From Serpula lacrymans var. lacrymans S7.9 (taxonomy: Eukaryota > Basidiomycota > Agaricomycetes > Boletales > Serpulaceae): DNA of 64,000 nucleotides. The translations under genes and the position numbers were made by a program. Below the pieces are notes generated by a model that worked only from the letters and a program-made list of their open reading frames with translations, had not been told where the DNA came from and did no database searches. Where the stretch lies: NCBI RefSeq assembly GCF_000218685.1, contig NW_006763298.1, positions 1,460,869-1,524,868 on the forward strand, read 5' to 3'. Shown piece after piece: positions 20,865 through 34,102 of the stretch (positions within the stretch are counted from its first letter, which is position 1; each line of letters opens with the position of its first letter).

Positions 20865-23800
20865 ATGAGCACGATCCCCGACTATCGACGGGGCATGTCT
20901 GACCCTTTCCTTTCCCACTTAATCGCTCTACTTTCCATCTACGAACTTGGCCCAATCTCGACGCCACTCCCCCGCTATGATGGCCCTACAGATTGGCAAA
21001 CTGATAGCATTTTGCGCTCGCTGGGAGCTGTTGCTCGGAGAATGTACACTGCTGAGGAGACGCTGGCTTCTATAAAGGCTTCAGAGAATTGGCAGGGCAA
21101 TGGCCCAGAGACGAAGAAAAGACGCAGTGTAGGCGACATTCCCATGTCCACGTCTTGCTCTTCTCAGAAGGAGACTATTCCAAACTCTTCTCCCACTCAT
21201 ATGCAGTCAAACACCTCGTCAAATGGCCATATCGGCTCCGCAAACGGAACGGCTTCTTCGTTTTTCTCTAGTACTCTTGAATCGACCCCAGACGTCGAAG
21301 GCGATATCGAAGACGTGGACATGTTTGCCAATGGAAGCGAGCGTGACGAAGATAGAACCCCTTCTACTTCAAACACAAAGGGTCAATTGGGTCGCCTACC
21401 CACTTCAATGTCTCTTTCTCTTGATGGTATTCCATCTAATCTAGACGCATCTAAAATACACAGGTCATACAGCAACGGCAGTTCTTCTTCGGCACCTCCT
21501 ACGTCTCATGCAGACCATGTTATGTGTCCAACTTGCGGCAAGACTATCACTGATACAATGACGATGAGTAGAATTAATGCCAGTTTTACTGGTTCTCCTT
21601 CAGGCTCCCCACTCGTTGTCCCCCCCGGTCCGCTCGCTGCTGCTGCCTTTGAAAGCGGCATGAGTGCTGTCGAAGAATTACGGTTGCTAAAAGCGCAAGT
21701 TCAAGACGTCGCTCGAGTCTGCAATGCGGTCGCTCGTGGTGACTTGTCTCAAAAAATTACGGTCCCGGTGCAAGGTGTGGTCATGGTACAACTCAAGGAC
21801 GTCATCAATACAATGGTATTTTGCAGTCTTTTCCCTTCCATTCTATTGATAGACGTATAATACACAGGTTGACAAACTCGGACAATTCGCTAAGGAAGTT
21901 ACTCGTGTCAGTCAGGAAGTCGGCACAGAAGGGTTCGTAGCATACTCGGGCATTGATTGTCTTTTTAAATTTTTCTTAGGAAACTCGGTGGACAAGCTCT
22001 AGTTTTAGACGTTGAAGGCACCTGGCGTGAATTGACCGGCGTCGTCAACAAATTGGCAGCAAATTTAACTAATCAAGTCCGGAGTATCGCAAAGGTCACA
22101 AAGGCAGTCGCATTGGGTGATTTGTCCAAACAAATTGACGTCGACGCTCGAGGCGAAATATTGGATTTGAAGAATACGGTCAACGGAATGGTCATCAGAT
22201 TACGGGCTCTAGCAGCAGAAGTTACTCGTGTCACATTGGAAGTCGGTTCACAAGGTAAATTGGGTGGTCAGGCTCATGTTCCAGATGTCGAGGGAGTTTG
22301 GTTTGAATTGGTTCGAAATGTATGCAACCAATTTATTTTCTCACCTACAACGTGCTCATTCTATTTCGACTGCGTTTGTATAGGTCAATCGGATGTGTTC
22401 CAGCTTGACAGATCAAGTGCGGTCCATTGCTAAAGTTACCACTGCTGTCGCGAAGGGAGACTTGACTCAGAAGATTGAAATACAAGTGGAAGGCGAAATG
22501 TCAACTTTGAAATCAACCGTTAACTCCATGGTGGATCAATTGAGCGCTTTCGCTTCCGAGGTCACTAGAGTGGCTTTGGAAGTCGGCACCCAAGGTATAT
22601 TGGGAGGTCAAGCCAGGGTTGAGGGTGTTCAAGGTACCTGGGCAGACTTGACCAGGAATGTGAACGTACGTAGATATATTTCCTTTTACGTGACTTGACT
22701 AATGATCTTGATAGAAAATGGCAAGCAACTTGACTGACCAAGTGCGGTCTATCTCGGAAGTTACGAAAGCTGTCGCTTTGGGTGACTTGAACAAGGTCGT
22801 TAACGTTGACGTGCAAGGTGAAATGTTGGACTTGAAGATGACTGTAAACTCTATGGTCGCCCAACTTTCTACACTTGCCAATGAGGTCACCCGGGTCTCG
22901 CTCGAGGTTGGAACGGAAGGTATCTTGGGAGGTCAAGCATACGTACCTGATGTTCAAGGAATGTGGAAGGTGGGTCATAGTTGACGTCACTTCCAGTTGG
23001 AAAGCTAACGATCAGCCAGGTCCTTACCGATAACGTCAATTTAATGGCCATGAACTTGACGAATCAAGTACGTTCGATTGCCGAGGTGACCAAGGCTGTA
23101 GCTGGCGGCGACTTGACCAAGAAGATCGAAGTTGATGTCCGTGGAGAGATCTTAGAATTGAAGGAGACCGTGAACGGCATGACCGAGAGTTTGAGCCTAT
23201 TCGCAGACGAAGTCACCAGGGTTGCCAGGGAAGTCGGAACGGAGGGGCGATTGGGAGGTCAAGCACGTGTAACGAATGTCGGCGGAACTTGGAAAGATTT
23301 GACTGATAATGTGAACGTCATGGCTGCAAATGTAGGTATCATAATTCCATTACGAGCTAGTACTGACCGCCCTTTCCCTTAGTTGACTCTACAAGTCCGA
23401 ACAATTGCGGTTGCGACAGTAGGTTTTCTTCTGGTATGCATATTCTGTCCACTAACCATCAATCCAGACCGCTGTCGCTCGTGGAGACTTGACGCAACAG
23501 ATTACTGGCGTCTCAGTATCTGGAGAAATGTTAAGCTTGGTGAACACCATCAATGACATGATTGCACAGCTCGCTATATTTGCCAAAGAAGTCAAGAAGG
23601 TTGCTTTCGAAGTCGGTACTGAAGGTAAACTAGGTGTCCAGGCCGAGGTTGGCAATGTCCAAGGCATCTGGCAAGAAATCACGTACGTGCTTTTACCCTC
23701 CGATGATGGCGTTTATCGCTTTTACTAACGAGATATCGCCTTAATAGTATGTCCGTAAACACCATGGCCGGTAATTTGACCACGCAAGTTCGTGGTTTTG

Positions 23801-26082
23801 CGCAGATATCAGCAGCCGCTATGGATGGCGACTTTACTCGTTTTATCACCGTTGAAGCTAGCGGAGAGATGGATTCCTTGAAGACTCAGATCAATCAGAT
23901 GGTGTTCAACTTGAGGGATAGTATACAGAAGAACACAGCCGCTAGGGAAGCTGCAGAATTGGCTAATCGGAGTAAGTCCGAGTTCTTGGCCAATATGTCC
24001 CACGAAATCAGGTAGGATCATGACATCATGTTGAGTCTTCTCTTTTTTTTTGCTGATACGCCGAGCATAGAACGCCAATGAATGGTATCATTGGTATGAC
24101 GGAGCTGACCCTAGACAGTGATCTTAACCGGTCTCAGCGCGAGAGTTTGCTGCTAGTCCACTCCTTGGCACGCTCACTACTATTGATTATTGATGATATC
24201 TTGGATATTTCGAAGAGTGCGTTGTACCGTGATATAATACCTGTTTTACTGATAATAAAGGTTGTCCCTTGCTGTAGTCGAGGCTGGACGGATGACCATG
24301 GAGGCGGTTTCATATTCCCTTCGCCAGACTGTGTTTGGAATTCTCAAGACGCTAGTCGTTCGTGCCTCTCAGAACAACCTCGACTTGACATATGACGTGG
24401 ACCCTGATATTCCTGATCAACTTATTGGTGATTCATTACGACTGCGACAAGTCATTACAAACTTGGTGGGTAATGCCATCAAGTTTACTCCGTCCAAAGT
24501 CACTCGCAAGGGCCACGTCGCTCTAAGTACGAGGCTCCTAGCACTGGATGATCAAAGCGTCACATTGGAGTTCTGTGTCATGGACACTGGGATTGGTATT
24601 GCGAAGGACAAACTCAACCTGATCTTCGATACGTTCTGTCAGGCGGATGGCTCCACTACAAGAGTGAGAATATGTCATGATGTCATTGGGCGGCTCCGAT
24701 AGCTGATGTCTATACTTAGGAATACGGTGGAACGGGTCTTGGTCTATCTATCTCAAAGCGGTTGGTCAACCTAATGCAAGGTAATATGTGGGTGGAGAGT
24801 GAGGTGTCAAAGGGCAGCAAATTCTTCTTCACGATCACATCGCAAATTAGCCAGAGCACCATGGAGAACACTCTGCAAAAGATGCAACCATTCCAGAAAC
24901 GTACGATTTTGTTCGTGGATACTTTCGGAGACCAGACGGGCGTCGTGCAAAGGATCCAAGAACTTGGGTTAAGGTCCTACGTGGTACGCGATGCTAGCGA
25001 GGTATCCGTCAAGGAACGCTGTCCCCACATTGATACCATTGTGGTGGATTCACTAAGCATGGTATGTTCTTCTGTGTCACATTACTCTTGTATCCTATTT
25101 TCTTATACTTCGGGGCCTAACAGACGGAATGTATACGCGAGTACGAGCATCTGAGATATATTCCAATAGTCCTATTGGCACCATCGATGCCTCGACTCAA
25201 CTGTGAGTGTTATATCGCTTTCTCGAACTGAAGGCGTTTTACCTTGGGTTCATAGTGAAATGGTGTTTGGACAACAGTATCAGTTCACAGGTTACGACTC
25301 CTGTGACTGCTCAAGATCTCGCGTCTGCTCTCATTTCTGCCCTAGAATCTAACACTGTCAGCCCGGTCGCAGCGCCAAACGATGTTGTGTTCGATATCCT
25401 CTTGGCAGAAGATAATATGGTGAATCAGAAACTAGCAGTCAAGATTTTGGAGAAGTATGGTCACTCTGTTGAGATTGCTGAAAATGGTAGCCTTGCAGTC
25501 GATGCCTTCAAAGCCAGAATACATCAAGGCAGGCCTTTCGACATTATCTTGGTCAGTGAAGAGGCTTCTATGAGTTTCGGGACCGCTGATAACCGTTGCT
25601 TGTAAGATGGATGTCTCCATGCCCTTCATGGGTGGCATGGAGGCCACCGAACTAATCCGCGCATTTGAAATGCATAAGGGGTTGTTACGGACCCCTATCA
25701 TTGCACTAACTGCGCACGCCAGTTGAGTGTCATTGGTTATGTATTTTACGAGTCTGGGCTGACCGTCTTTGGTAGTGATTGGTGACCGTGAACGGTGCCT
25801 GCAGGCAGGCATGGTACGTGATATGATTATCTTCACGAACAGAAGAGAAGCATCTAACCCCCTTCGTTGTGGTTTTCCCACAGGACGACCACATCACGAG
25901 TAAGTACTCTTATCCAAGTGCTGTATTGAATGTGTAGTGACATGTCTTTCTTTATATCTTTAGAGCCGTTACGACGAGGAGATTTGTTGAATTCAATTAA
26001 TAAGTTAGCGGGTGAACGTGCACAGCTGGTGAAGCAGCATCACCTTCTTCATCGACCTCCCGCTCTCATGGGACCTCCTTAG
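20865..26082 (+). CDS. NIK1: Group III hybrid histidine kinase with HAMP repeats (Nik1/Tco1 type)
   Basis: The protein is about 1,400 residues in some 18 exons. After a Ser-rich N-terminus ([15 protein letters not shown]), a ladder of seven HAMP units spans roughly residues 265-890. Each is marked by an AV-x-GDL core: [60 protein letters not shown] and the divergent MDGDFTRFI. The phospho-acceptor His is in NMSHEIRTPMNG (codon 24001-24003). ATPase boxes follow: [16 protein letters not shown] and [15 protein letters not shown]. The receiver has [13 protein letters not shown], the phospho-acceptor Asp in ILMDVSMPF (codon 25610-25612), ALTAHA and TKPLRRGD. No membrane segments are present, so it is cytosolic. 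In fungi this kinase feeds the HOG osmotic-stress pathway and is the target of phenylpyrrole and dicarboximide fungicides. The start was chosen as the ATG after the T tract. Confidence 0.95.
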
Positions 26083-26817
26083 CCTTCAGAAGACAAAGCG
26101 CCGTATACGTTTGCGCTCCTGGTAATTTGAATCCTGTATACCTCTATCAGTATCGTGACACAAGTGGGGTCATGTCGTAATTGTGCTTTGTATACCCTAG
26201 TCATTTTTTTTTCATTCTGTCTTGCCACACCGCCATGTACCATCACCATCTTACGAGTACGTATTCTGGGCTTCACGGCTCGATATTTTTCGTCATGTCT
26301 ATCTTTGTTCCATTTGTGCTGTTCTAGTCTCATAACCCTTGTGTATTTGATCGGTAGTTGCGCATACTTTGTCGTAGTAGTATATCTCTATGTAACGCGA
26401 TAAGACACTTGCACACCGCATGGTGAAGGACTGGGAGAAGATCCACAAAGCAAGTATGAATCTGGTGCACAGCTGTTGAGACTGAAACTGGTGCGCTGCA
26501 GGGCTGATGGGAGCTGGGTGATAATGATACCGCATCCCAAACTGATTCTGTTTCCAACTTTGTTCTGACAATGGGATTCTGGGGATACGTTTCCGTAAGG
26601 TCGTGGCGCCGGTGGCGGCCGGACGGTGGCGATAATGATCCAGATTCCCGATCGAAGCAGTGCACAGCCACCACTTATCTAAACGGAGTCTGTGCGTTTC
26701 TCGGCGTTGACCGATCATACAAGTCCCGATCGCCATTTGTCCACTGCAAAGCATTTCGAAAGCTTCACAGGCTTTCGTCCATTTGTCGAGCCCTTTCGGT
26801 CACTCCCGCAACACCTC
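26083..26817. other. Intergenic region between histidine kinase and transcription factor
   Basis: The 3' end of the kinase gene and the promoter or 5' leader of the next gene lie here. A GC-rich patch (about 26608-26630) is notable. No gene or repeat was recognised. Confidence 0.5.
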
Positions 26818-29800
26818 ATGTCCTCTGCCTACCCTAATTTCGCAGATGTCTCCCCGTCCGTAAAGCGCAAGCGTAAAAGTGCTGCTCTTTCGTGTGCAGA
26901 ATGTCGCAGGTGTGCACCTAATATGCAATTCGTCATCACTTTCTCTAACGTGGGGTAATCGATGATAGACTCAAACTAAGGTCAATTTTCGCATCATTGC
27001 ATTCCCCACTCCCCCCTGACCGATGTTGTCAATGGTCTGTTCAGATGTAGCCGTGTATTTCCGTGCAGTAACTGTGTCAAGAGGGGCTGCTCTGCCATAT
27101 GTCCAGAAGGTGAGCTCCACAAGTGAGCGCCGTCCCCACGTTGCCAACCGACTAACATTTCATTTCCAGGTTCTTTAACGACAGGGAAGGGAAACAGGTT
27201 TGGATTTCTGTCTTGTTACTCTTGATGTGGGCTTTAAAGTCAATCGCAGATTCGTGTTGGCCAATACGGAAGTTCTCCACGACAAGATCGGGCAGCTGGC
27301 AAATCGTGTTAGACACCTCGAAGATGCTTTGGCCGAATCACATTCCGCCCTAACAAGTGATGCTCACCCTCTGCTCGTGCCAGAGCTCTTGAGAATTAAG
27401 AATCCTTTGGAGCGTGAAAAAGACGAGCCACTATCTACTCACGATGGCGGTAAAGAAGCGACAGAAGTTATTGACGCCATAGGCTCCTTGTACGCCGCCT
27501 CATTATACGCAAATCGGCGATACTGATCGTAGCGCTTTAGATCAATCTCTGATCATGGTCGAGCCGCATTCTTCGGGAAGACCGCAAATTCCTGGGTATG
27601 TGCTAATATATGATTTTTGATAGTTGACTGTCCCACTGATTGTCTATGTGACATAAAGTATCTTCTTCAGGTTTGAAGAGTGGCTTTCTACTGATTTTGA
27701 TGATAAAACTCACGCCATACTCTAGAACGAGGAAGGCGACGAGGAGCACGATGCAAATGACAACCACGAAATCCCTATGCCCTCCGATATCCCGTGGCTC
27801 AGCCACGCGTTCCCTTTTGCTTCTACTACAGCTAAACTTGCCGAAAATACTCGAGGAACACTTTTAAGCTTTCTACCCAGGGCTTCCACTACTCGGAATA
27901 TTGCTGATATGTACTATAAACATGCAGCTTTTCTGTACGTCCTCACGCTATGTCTTTTTGACGCTTCTACAATTTTCTACAGATACACGCCTATACCTGA
28001 AAGCGAGTTCCATGAATCGATATTTCTTCGGATATACCATCCCGACTTGGTTCCAGATAACGGACCGGCAAACTCTCACCGACTTGCCGTTTTGTTTATG
28101 GTCTTAGCTTTAGGAACTTTGATGGATCTCGATAAGCCATCACACTCTCAAGAATCGAAACAATATTACCAGCTAGGCCGTGCCGCTCTATCACTTGATT
28201 CGGTTTTCGAAGAACAGTCAATCATATCAATACAGGCATTGGTAAGTAATCTAATTCGGAAAATAATGCAATTCTCGTGCGACTCAAACGGAAATTATGC
28301 AGTTCTTAATGTGTCACTTTATGTTTCTGTCCGATATTGAAGGACCTCGTTGGGCGCTAATGGGACTAGTGGTGAAGTTGGCTCAGGGTGTAAGCTTGAT
28401 TATTTCTCGTCATAACTGTCATTGACCTGATTTCAGATCGGACTTCGTAAGAATGGATTTCCTGTAATGACGTGAGGTTACTGAATTCACCCAACAAGAT
28501 CGGGATAGTGGGAAATGGAACCTTGAGTCCGAAGAAACTCAAAAACGCAGGACGCTGATGTGGGAAATCTATACATATGACTCTTGGCAGGTGCGAATAA
28601 TAATATATTTATTCGGAATATCGACCTTAGAGCTGATATAATTATCATAAAGAGTCTTACCTTTGGTAGACCGCCATCATTTGCTTTGGCTCATATCGAT
28701 TGCCAGATGGCTTACGATACTACGCGGAATGAAGCCGGAGAGGTTGAGATGTCATGTTCGTACTCATCTACTCATGCAGCCAGAGAAAACACTAACAACC
28801 ATATGATTCTTACTAGTTGCTGCGTGGAAGCATCGATTTTCATCTCAGTGCCTCAGCACGGTTCAAGATCAAGCTTTCGGTGCACGCACTCCGAGCTACA
28901 AAACGATACAGCAGCTTGACAGACAAGTGCGAGAGTTCTACTTACCCCCATCTCTGCAGGTTCCTGGCTTTGGGAACTCCAAGATAGGCAAAGAGGTTGA
29001 ACAACCATCTATACAACTCACGATGCAACGATACCTTGCATTTGCCATCAGAGAAATTAGTACGTACTTGATTTTTCTTTGCTTTGCAGTAACCGATGGG
29101 TATCCTTGTGTAGCACTTTTTTACATGCATCGTGGCTTCTTCGCACGCGCGGTTGAAGACCATCCTGATGATCCCCTGGGTAGTAAATACGCACCATCTG
29201 TGTTAGCGGCATATAGCAGTGCTTGTTCGTTCGTCGGCTTGATCGAAAGTCTTTACTCACAACACCCTGCAATTACTGAGCGCATGTGGTTCTTATTTAC
29301 ACACGTTTTCTCATGTGCTGTAAGTATAATCTCGTATCCAAGGAAATCACTGATACATACCATGTCTTTCCTAGATTGTCTTAGGGGCAATTGCCACAAA
29401 AAATCAGATGGCTCTGGCCCCCTCGGCTTTGTCGCACTTAGAATCGGCTAATCACTTATTTGAGCAAGTGTCTGAAAATCCAAGAGCTAGTAAAATCATA
29501 GTAAGTTCCGGTTATTACTTTTTTTTGAAATTCCAACTAAATGTGGTTGGCAGCCCATTATACAGAACCTTAGACGCCGTGCCCAGTCCGCTATTGTCGA
29601 AGATAAGGGCAGAATCATGGATAGTTTCCGTGTTAACTATTTTGGAAGTATCAAGAACGAGATCGATAAATTATCGTCGCTGGGTGGCATGACCCGACTT
29701 GTCTCCCGGCGGAAAAACTCGTCCCATCCGTCCCCGGGCAACGATAATAGAGGCTCTCAGAGTCCTACAAGCATATCTCCAACCGTGAATAGGTCCTCCT

Positions 29801-30138
29801 CGCTTCCTTTGAAGGAATCCACTCCACCCTCTGCGCTGGAGACCTTCAGCCCGTGGCAACAAAACTTTGGTCACTTCCATCATTCACCGCATTCTACGCC
29901 AAGCTATCCTCCAGTGCCCTCTATGCACGAACAGGGCATGTACAATGGCCATACAGATGCCCATATGACACCTCAATACTTCACAACCTATAACAACCCC
30001 AGTCCACCCGGGATGGAGGAATGGTACTCTCAGTCAAACATGATGCCAGTGCAGAGTCCTGTAGATGGCTACTACCCCGCTGCCGATCATCTGAATGCTT
30101 CGTGGCAAAGCTTCGTCGCTCAGTATAAACCCGTCTAA
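26818..30138 (+). CDS. Zn(II)2Cys6 fungal transcription factor
   Basis: The N-terminus has a basic stretch (KRKRKSAA) and a zinc cluster spliced from three exons: SCAECRRLKLRC, then SRVFPCSNCVKRGCSAICPE. The spacing C-x2-C-x6-C-x5-C-x2-C with two further cysteines matches the basidiomycete form of this DNA-binding domain. A coiled-coil-like linker follows (VLHDKIGQLANRVRHLEDAL). The middle region around 27780-29450 fits the fungal-specific factor domain, with a piece such as LRIYHPDLVPDNGPANSHRL. The C-terminus is a Ser/Pro/His/Asn-rich tail (HMTPQYFTTYNNPSPPGMEE) ending SWQSFVAQYKPV, likely an activation region. A nuclear regulator of unknown targets is expected; neighbours give no clear hint. 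Many short introns; some middle exon limits are uncertain. Confidence 0.85.
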
Positions 30139-30513
30139 CAGGAGCCTGTCTAACGAGAGAAAAACGGGACATATCAATGTTCATAGTCGTTTTTTTTCTT
30201 TGGTCGTCTTTTTGCTCTTCTTCTTCTTTTTTTTTTTTTGTTATCTCTTGTACTGTAGAACAAATGTAGTATCATCTTTCCTGTGTTACAGTGTGTACAT
30301 GGCAGAACATTTTGAACAAGGACGTGGTCACGTGTATTTCGGTGAGGATGCGTTTGTGGCAGTGAAACCAAGGTTGCCTATTCGATTTTTGGTCACGGTC
30401 TCATGTTCGTGATATTGTAACTGTAAGTTATCTCATCTTCATATATTCGAAAGGAACATCGTCCGTATTGTGGTTCACGAATACGAAAAGCTATCAACTC
30501 GGCACCCAGAAAA
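30139..30513. other. Intergenic region between the transcription factor and Nup84 genes
   Basis: Long T/C-rich tracts (30188-30242) lie here, consistent with a 3' end signal or the promoter of the nucleoporin gene. No gene was seen. Confidence 0.5.
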
Positions 30514-33500
30514 ATGGCAGACGCCCCCGACTTTTATTCGTCCTGCGCGGAAGTACTCTCAGTGTGCCAGTCTTCCAAGGATGACTTGGTCGCTCTTCTT
30601 GACCCAGAAACAGGATTTGCCCCTCGTATCCGCCAAATATGTCGTGATCAGTACGTCGACTGATTTGTTTGACTTACGCGTCGCTTTCAACACGATTCCT
30701 CGGTTTAGGTTGGCAGAGCTGGAGCAGAATGCTAGTGGTGGTGTCACTCAAGGAGAGCTGGATGCCCTGCGTATGGAGGCAAATACATGGGGACTTCTTC
30801 AGGCGTTGATGCCGTGAGTGCAATGCATAAATCATCTCCTGCTATATTTTCCCTATGGGTTTTAACACCCCGTTTGACCATATAGAGCGCGTAAAACAGA
30901 ACCAGAACCGATGCCACATCCTCGCACCTTACTCTCTGAAAATCCATACATTCCTACTTCGACACTCGCTCAAGCTATCATGAATTCATCCCCTCTATTA
31001 TCCGAACTCGTGGTCGTCAGAGAATGGCTGCATGAAACTGCCCCTCCGCCTCAATTTCCAGAAGTTACAACAGGTTACTGGAAATTTACGAAACACAGCG
31101 TTATGCAGTCTCTACGAACAGGTAGCGGACCAAGAGATGGTCTAGTCAAAGAAATGGACCCAGATGCTGTAAATAGAGAGGATCGACGAGCACTGGCTGC
31201 AGATGACGCGGTAAGTGTGTTTGGAAAGAAGCGTGCACTATCTTCTGATTTTTAGGAGTAGGGGTCTGAGAAGAGTCTTACACAAGCTTTGTATTCATTT
31301 GTACGCGCTGGACGACTGGATGAGGCTGTAGAACTATGTAGGAAAGCTCACCAACCCTGGCGAGCCGCAAGTATTCGAGGATCGCTATTGTTTCAATGGA
31401 GAGCTCTAGGTAAGTATGTTTGCTGTAGCGTGTGCCGGTTTTGTGCTAATACTACAGCAGCCAATGAACCACGAGATGAGGATGCAATGGAAGATGAGGA
31501 TGATGCCGAAGGATGGCAGGGAAACCCGCGTCGGACTTTGTGGAAATCTACGTGCACACGCGCTGCTCTCAATGTAAAATTTTTCTTGGATATGGTGTTT
31601 CATGAAAACATTGACCTTCTATCCAGCCTAGTTTACCTGATCCAGAGCGCACTTTATATGCTGCTCTAGCACCCTGCCCTCAAACCTCTGTAATCTTGAA
31701 ATCTGCCTGCCGGACATGGGAAGATCATCTTTGGGCTCAGATAAGTATTCTGTGCGAAGAAAAGCAGAGCTCTGAAGTATTCAGACTGGGGGGTGGGTTT
31801 TGGGAGAGAGGGTTGTCAATGGTTTACGAAGGCGTACCAGAAATTTTGCCAGCTGCGGAAGATGCAGAAGAAGAGGAATGGGAAAAAGAAGCTACGGGAA
31901 CTCTAGAAACACTAAGCAGTGCGCAGGTTGAGGATGGGTAAATTCTTTCGATTTTGTCATATCATTTCTTTCATTCACCACTGTACCGATAGACCGCCAG
32001 CTGATAACGCCTTTCATGTGTCGCAACTGCATATCATCCTCGACAAAACAGAACCATTGCTCGAAGGATTTGCTAATGGCCTACAGGAAGGCCACTATGA
32101 CCCAAGTTCCTCCGAGTAAGTGCCCACTAAAGAGAATACTTACGTTCTAACGCTCTTTCAAAGATATCCTACCATGACTCGCTTCTTTGCCCACTTGTGT
32201 CTTTATTTGCAAATGATAGACGTTCCTGTCCCTCCTCTGGCTACCCAAGTCATTCTTGAAGCCTATCTGCAAGTCCTTGAAGTTTGTTATAATCTTGGTG
32301 TTTTTTACTATTTGTCTCTGATGGTATCTTTCAGGCAGCTGGACAGCGAGACCTTATCGCTATGTATGCTGGCGCTTTAGGTGATAATGCGGTGGAGAGA
32401 TATGCCATGTTCCTCACTTCTCTGGAGCTCTCTGCCGATATTGAAGAACGGCGCCTAGCATTGACTCGTGCCCGCGATCACGGGTTAGATATAAACCGAG
32501 TCGCGATAGTGACAGCGGAACGGACCATTGAGAAAGCCTTCCAGGTCAGCATGCCCTGTTACAATTGACAAACTTATAATGACATGGTCTCTTCAGCTGC
32601 TTCCTCCCCTAAGGGGCCCACTGCCTTCAACCATAGCGCTCCAGCCAGCGCCTTCTGGTTTGGAACTCTTGCTACTTCGTTCAATAGAATGGACAATATA
32701 TTTGGAGGATACGTATGACACTGCTCTTGAGCAAGCTACCGTCATTCTCCGATACTTCCTTGGTGAGCGTTTCATCAAGATTTTGAAATATGCTCTTTCG
32801 CCTGACAAAGCCTGATTAGGCTCGGGCAGAGTCCATCTAGCTCGGACTCTTCTTGACATGCTACCCCCTGAGCTTGCATCTATTGGCGAGCCCGAAGATC
32901 GCGCAGTAGAGTACCTCCATTATCGACAATTTTTCAATGTGTGGGAGATCCTGGAGCGCGTTACAGAGTGTCAGTCGCTCGAGGTTTCTGTGATGAACAA
33001 AGATACTCGGGCAGCATGGCTAAAAGATTATAAAGTTTGTTATTCTGCCGTCTGTTGATTGGTTCAATGTTGAAAAATCCTGCTTTGAAGGATCTCATTG
33101 ACCAGGCTCACGAGATGATAATCAAGCTACTGACGTTGGACTGGATGATATTTGACAGCAACACAGGTGGCTTATTCTACTCATCACGATATTCCAGAAG
33201 TTATTGCTAAAGATGCTTTCCAGGCGATCGTCGGCAGCACGAGCTCACTCGCATAAGACAAATCTACGTTCCGGAGCTTATCATTCGTTTACACATGATG
33301 CTATTTAGTTCTCGGGATCACGTACCAGGGCGAGTCACCCTCTTATCTGATCCGTTCTCCCCTCGACTAACTCCGTGTTTGTGCCCAATGCCAGGAACCT
33401 CAAAAGCGCGCTACAGCTGGCAAGTATCGTGGCTGACGCACGGTACAAGCTGTACGATGATTTCGCCGCGCAGGATGGACGAAAGTTGAGCGACTATCTT

Positions 33501-33575
33501 GGGGCTGTTCGGCAGGCCATTTTGGTGGGCTTAGAAGGAGGAGGTTCTGATCCTTTCAGAGTTCTCAGATCATAG
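30514..33575 (+). CDS. NUP84: Nucleoporin Nup84/Nup107
   Basis: The spliced protein (about 750 residues) starts MADAPDFYSSCAEVLSV and follows the Nup84/Nup107 family. Visible pieces are ALYSFVRAGRLDEAVELCRK, AHQPWRAASIRGSLLFQW, ACRTWEDHLWAQISILCE, PTMTRFFAHLCLYLQMIDVP, DLIAMYAGALGDNAVERYA, EYLHYRQFFNVWEIL, VPELIIRLHMMLFSSRDHVP and ALQLASIVADARYKLYDDFA. This alpha-helical protein is part of the Y-shaped Nup84/Nup107-160 scaffold of the nuclear pore and binds Nup133 through its C-terminus. An acidic insert (EDAMEDEDDAEGW) interrupts the region after the first helical repeats, a common variable loop. About 14 short introns. The start is the first ATG that gives the usual N-terminus. Confidence 0.9.
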
Positions 33576-34102
33576 AATCCTGTCCCCTCCAAAACATAAT
33601 GCAGGTATTTATAACGTCGATGCATTGTTCTCGTAAGCTATCCTCGTTTATCCGCTATCATCTGGACGCCGGCACCCATAAGTTGTCTGTTGTCATTCAC
33701 GAGTTCTAATCAGGGCGACATCGGAACGCCCCCTCACAGCCAAACCTGTGTCCGCAGAAGTTTATCAGCATCGGATTGAAACCACCTCCACCTTTTAGGC
33801 ACTACATTGTGCGTTCTTGGCGTAGACAAGACAGTGGTGTTTTCATTTCAATTCCATGTTGCAGGTGAATTTCTGTGAGGACCGGGTAGCAACTGCCATG
33901 CACAAGAATAGCTGTGTTTTACTTACCTAGTAGCACGGAAATTCCCACGGGTGCTAACTTTGGAATGATAAAAGTACCCGCCATCAAATGTCTCTAGACA
34001 TTAAAATCAGAAACGCTTGGACCGAAGAACCATAGCCTCAAGCGACTTGAACGCTAACTAACAAAGAGTCTGTAAAGAACCCGTCGCAACTCAATTATCG
34101 CA
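33576..34102. other. Intergenic region between Nup84 and phospholipase D genes
   Basis: Contains the Nup84 terminator and the phospholipase promoter. No gene, repeat or clear promoter box was recognised. Confidence 0.5.

Noticed and set aside
22565..22990. Minus-strand open frame of about 140 codons inside the histidine kinase
   Set aside because: It is the antisense of the HAMP repeats, whose repeated codons keep the other strand open.
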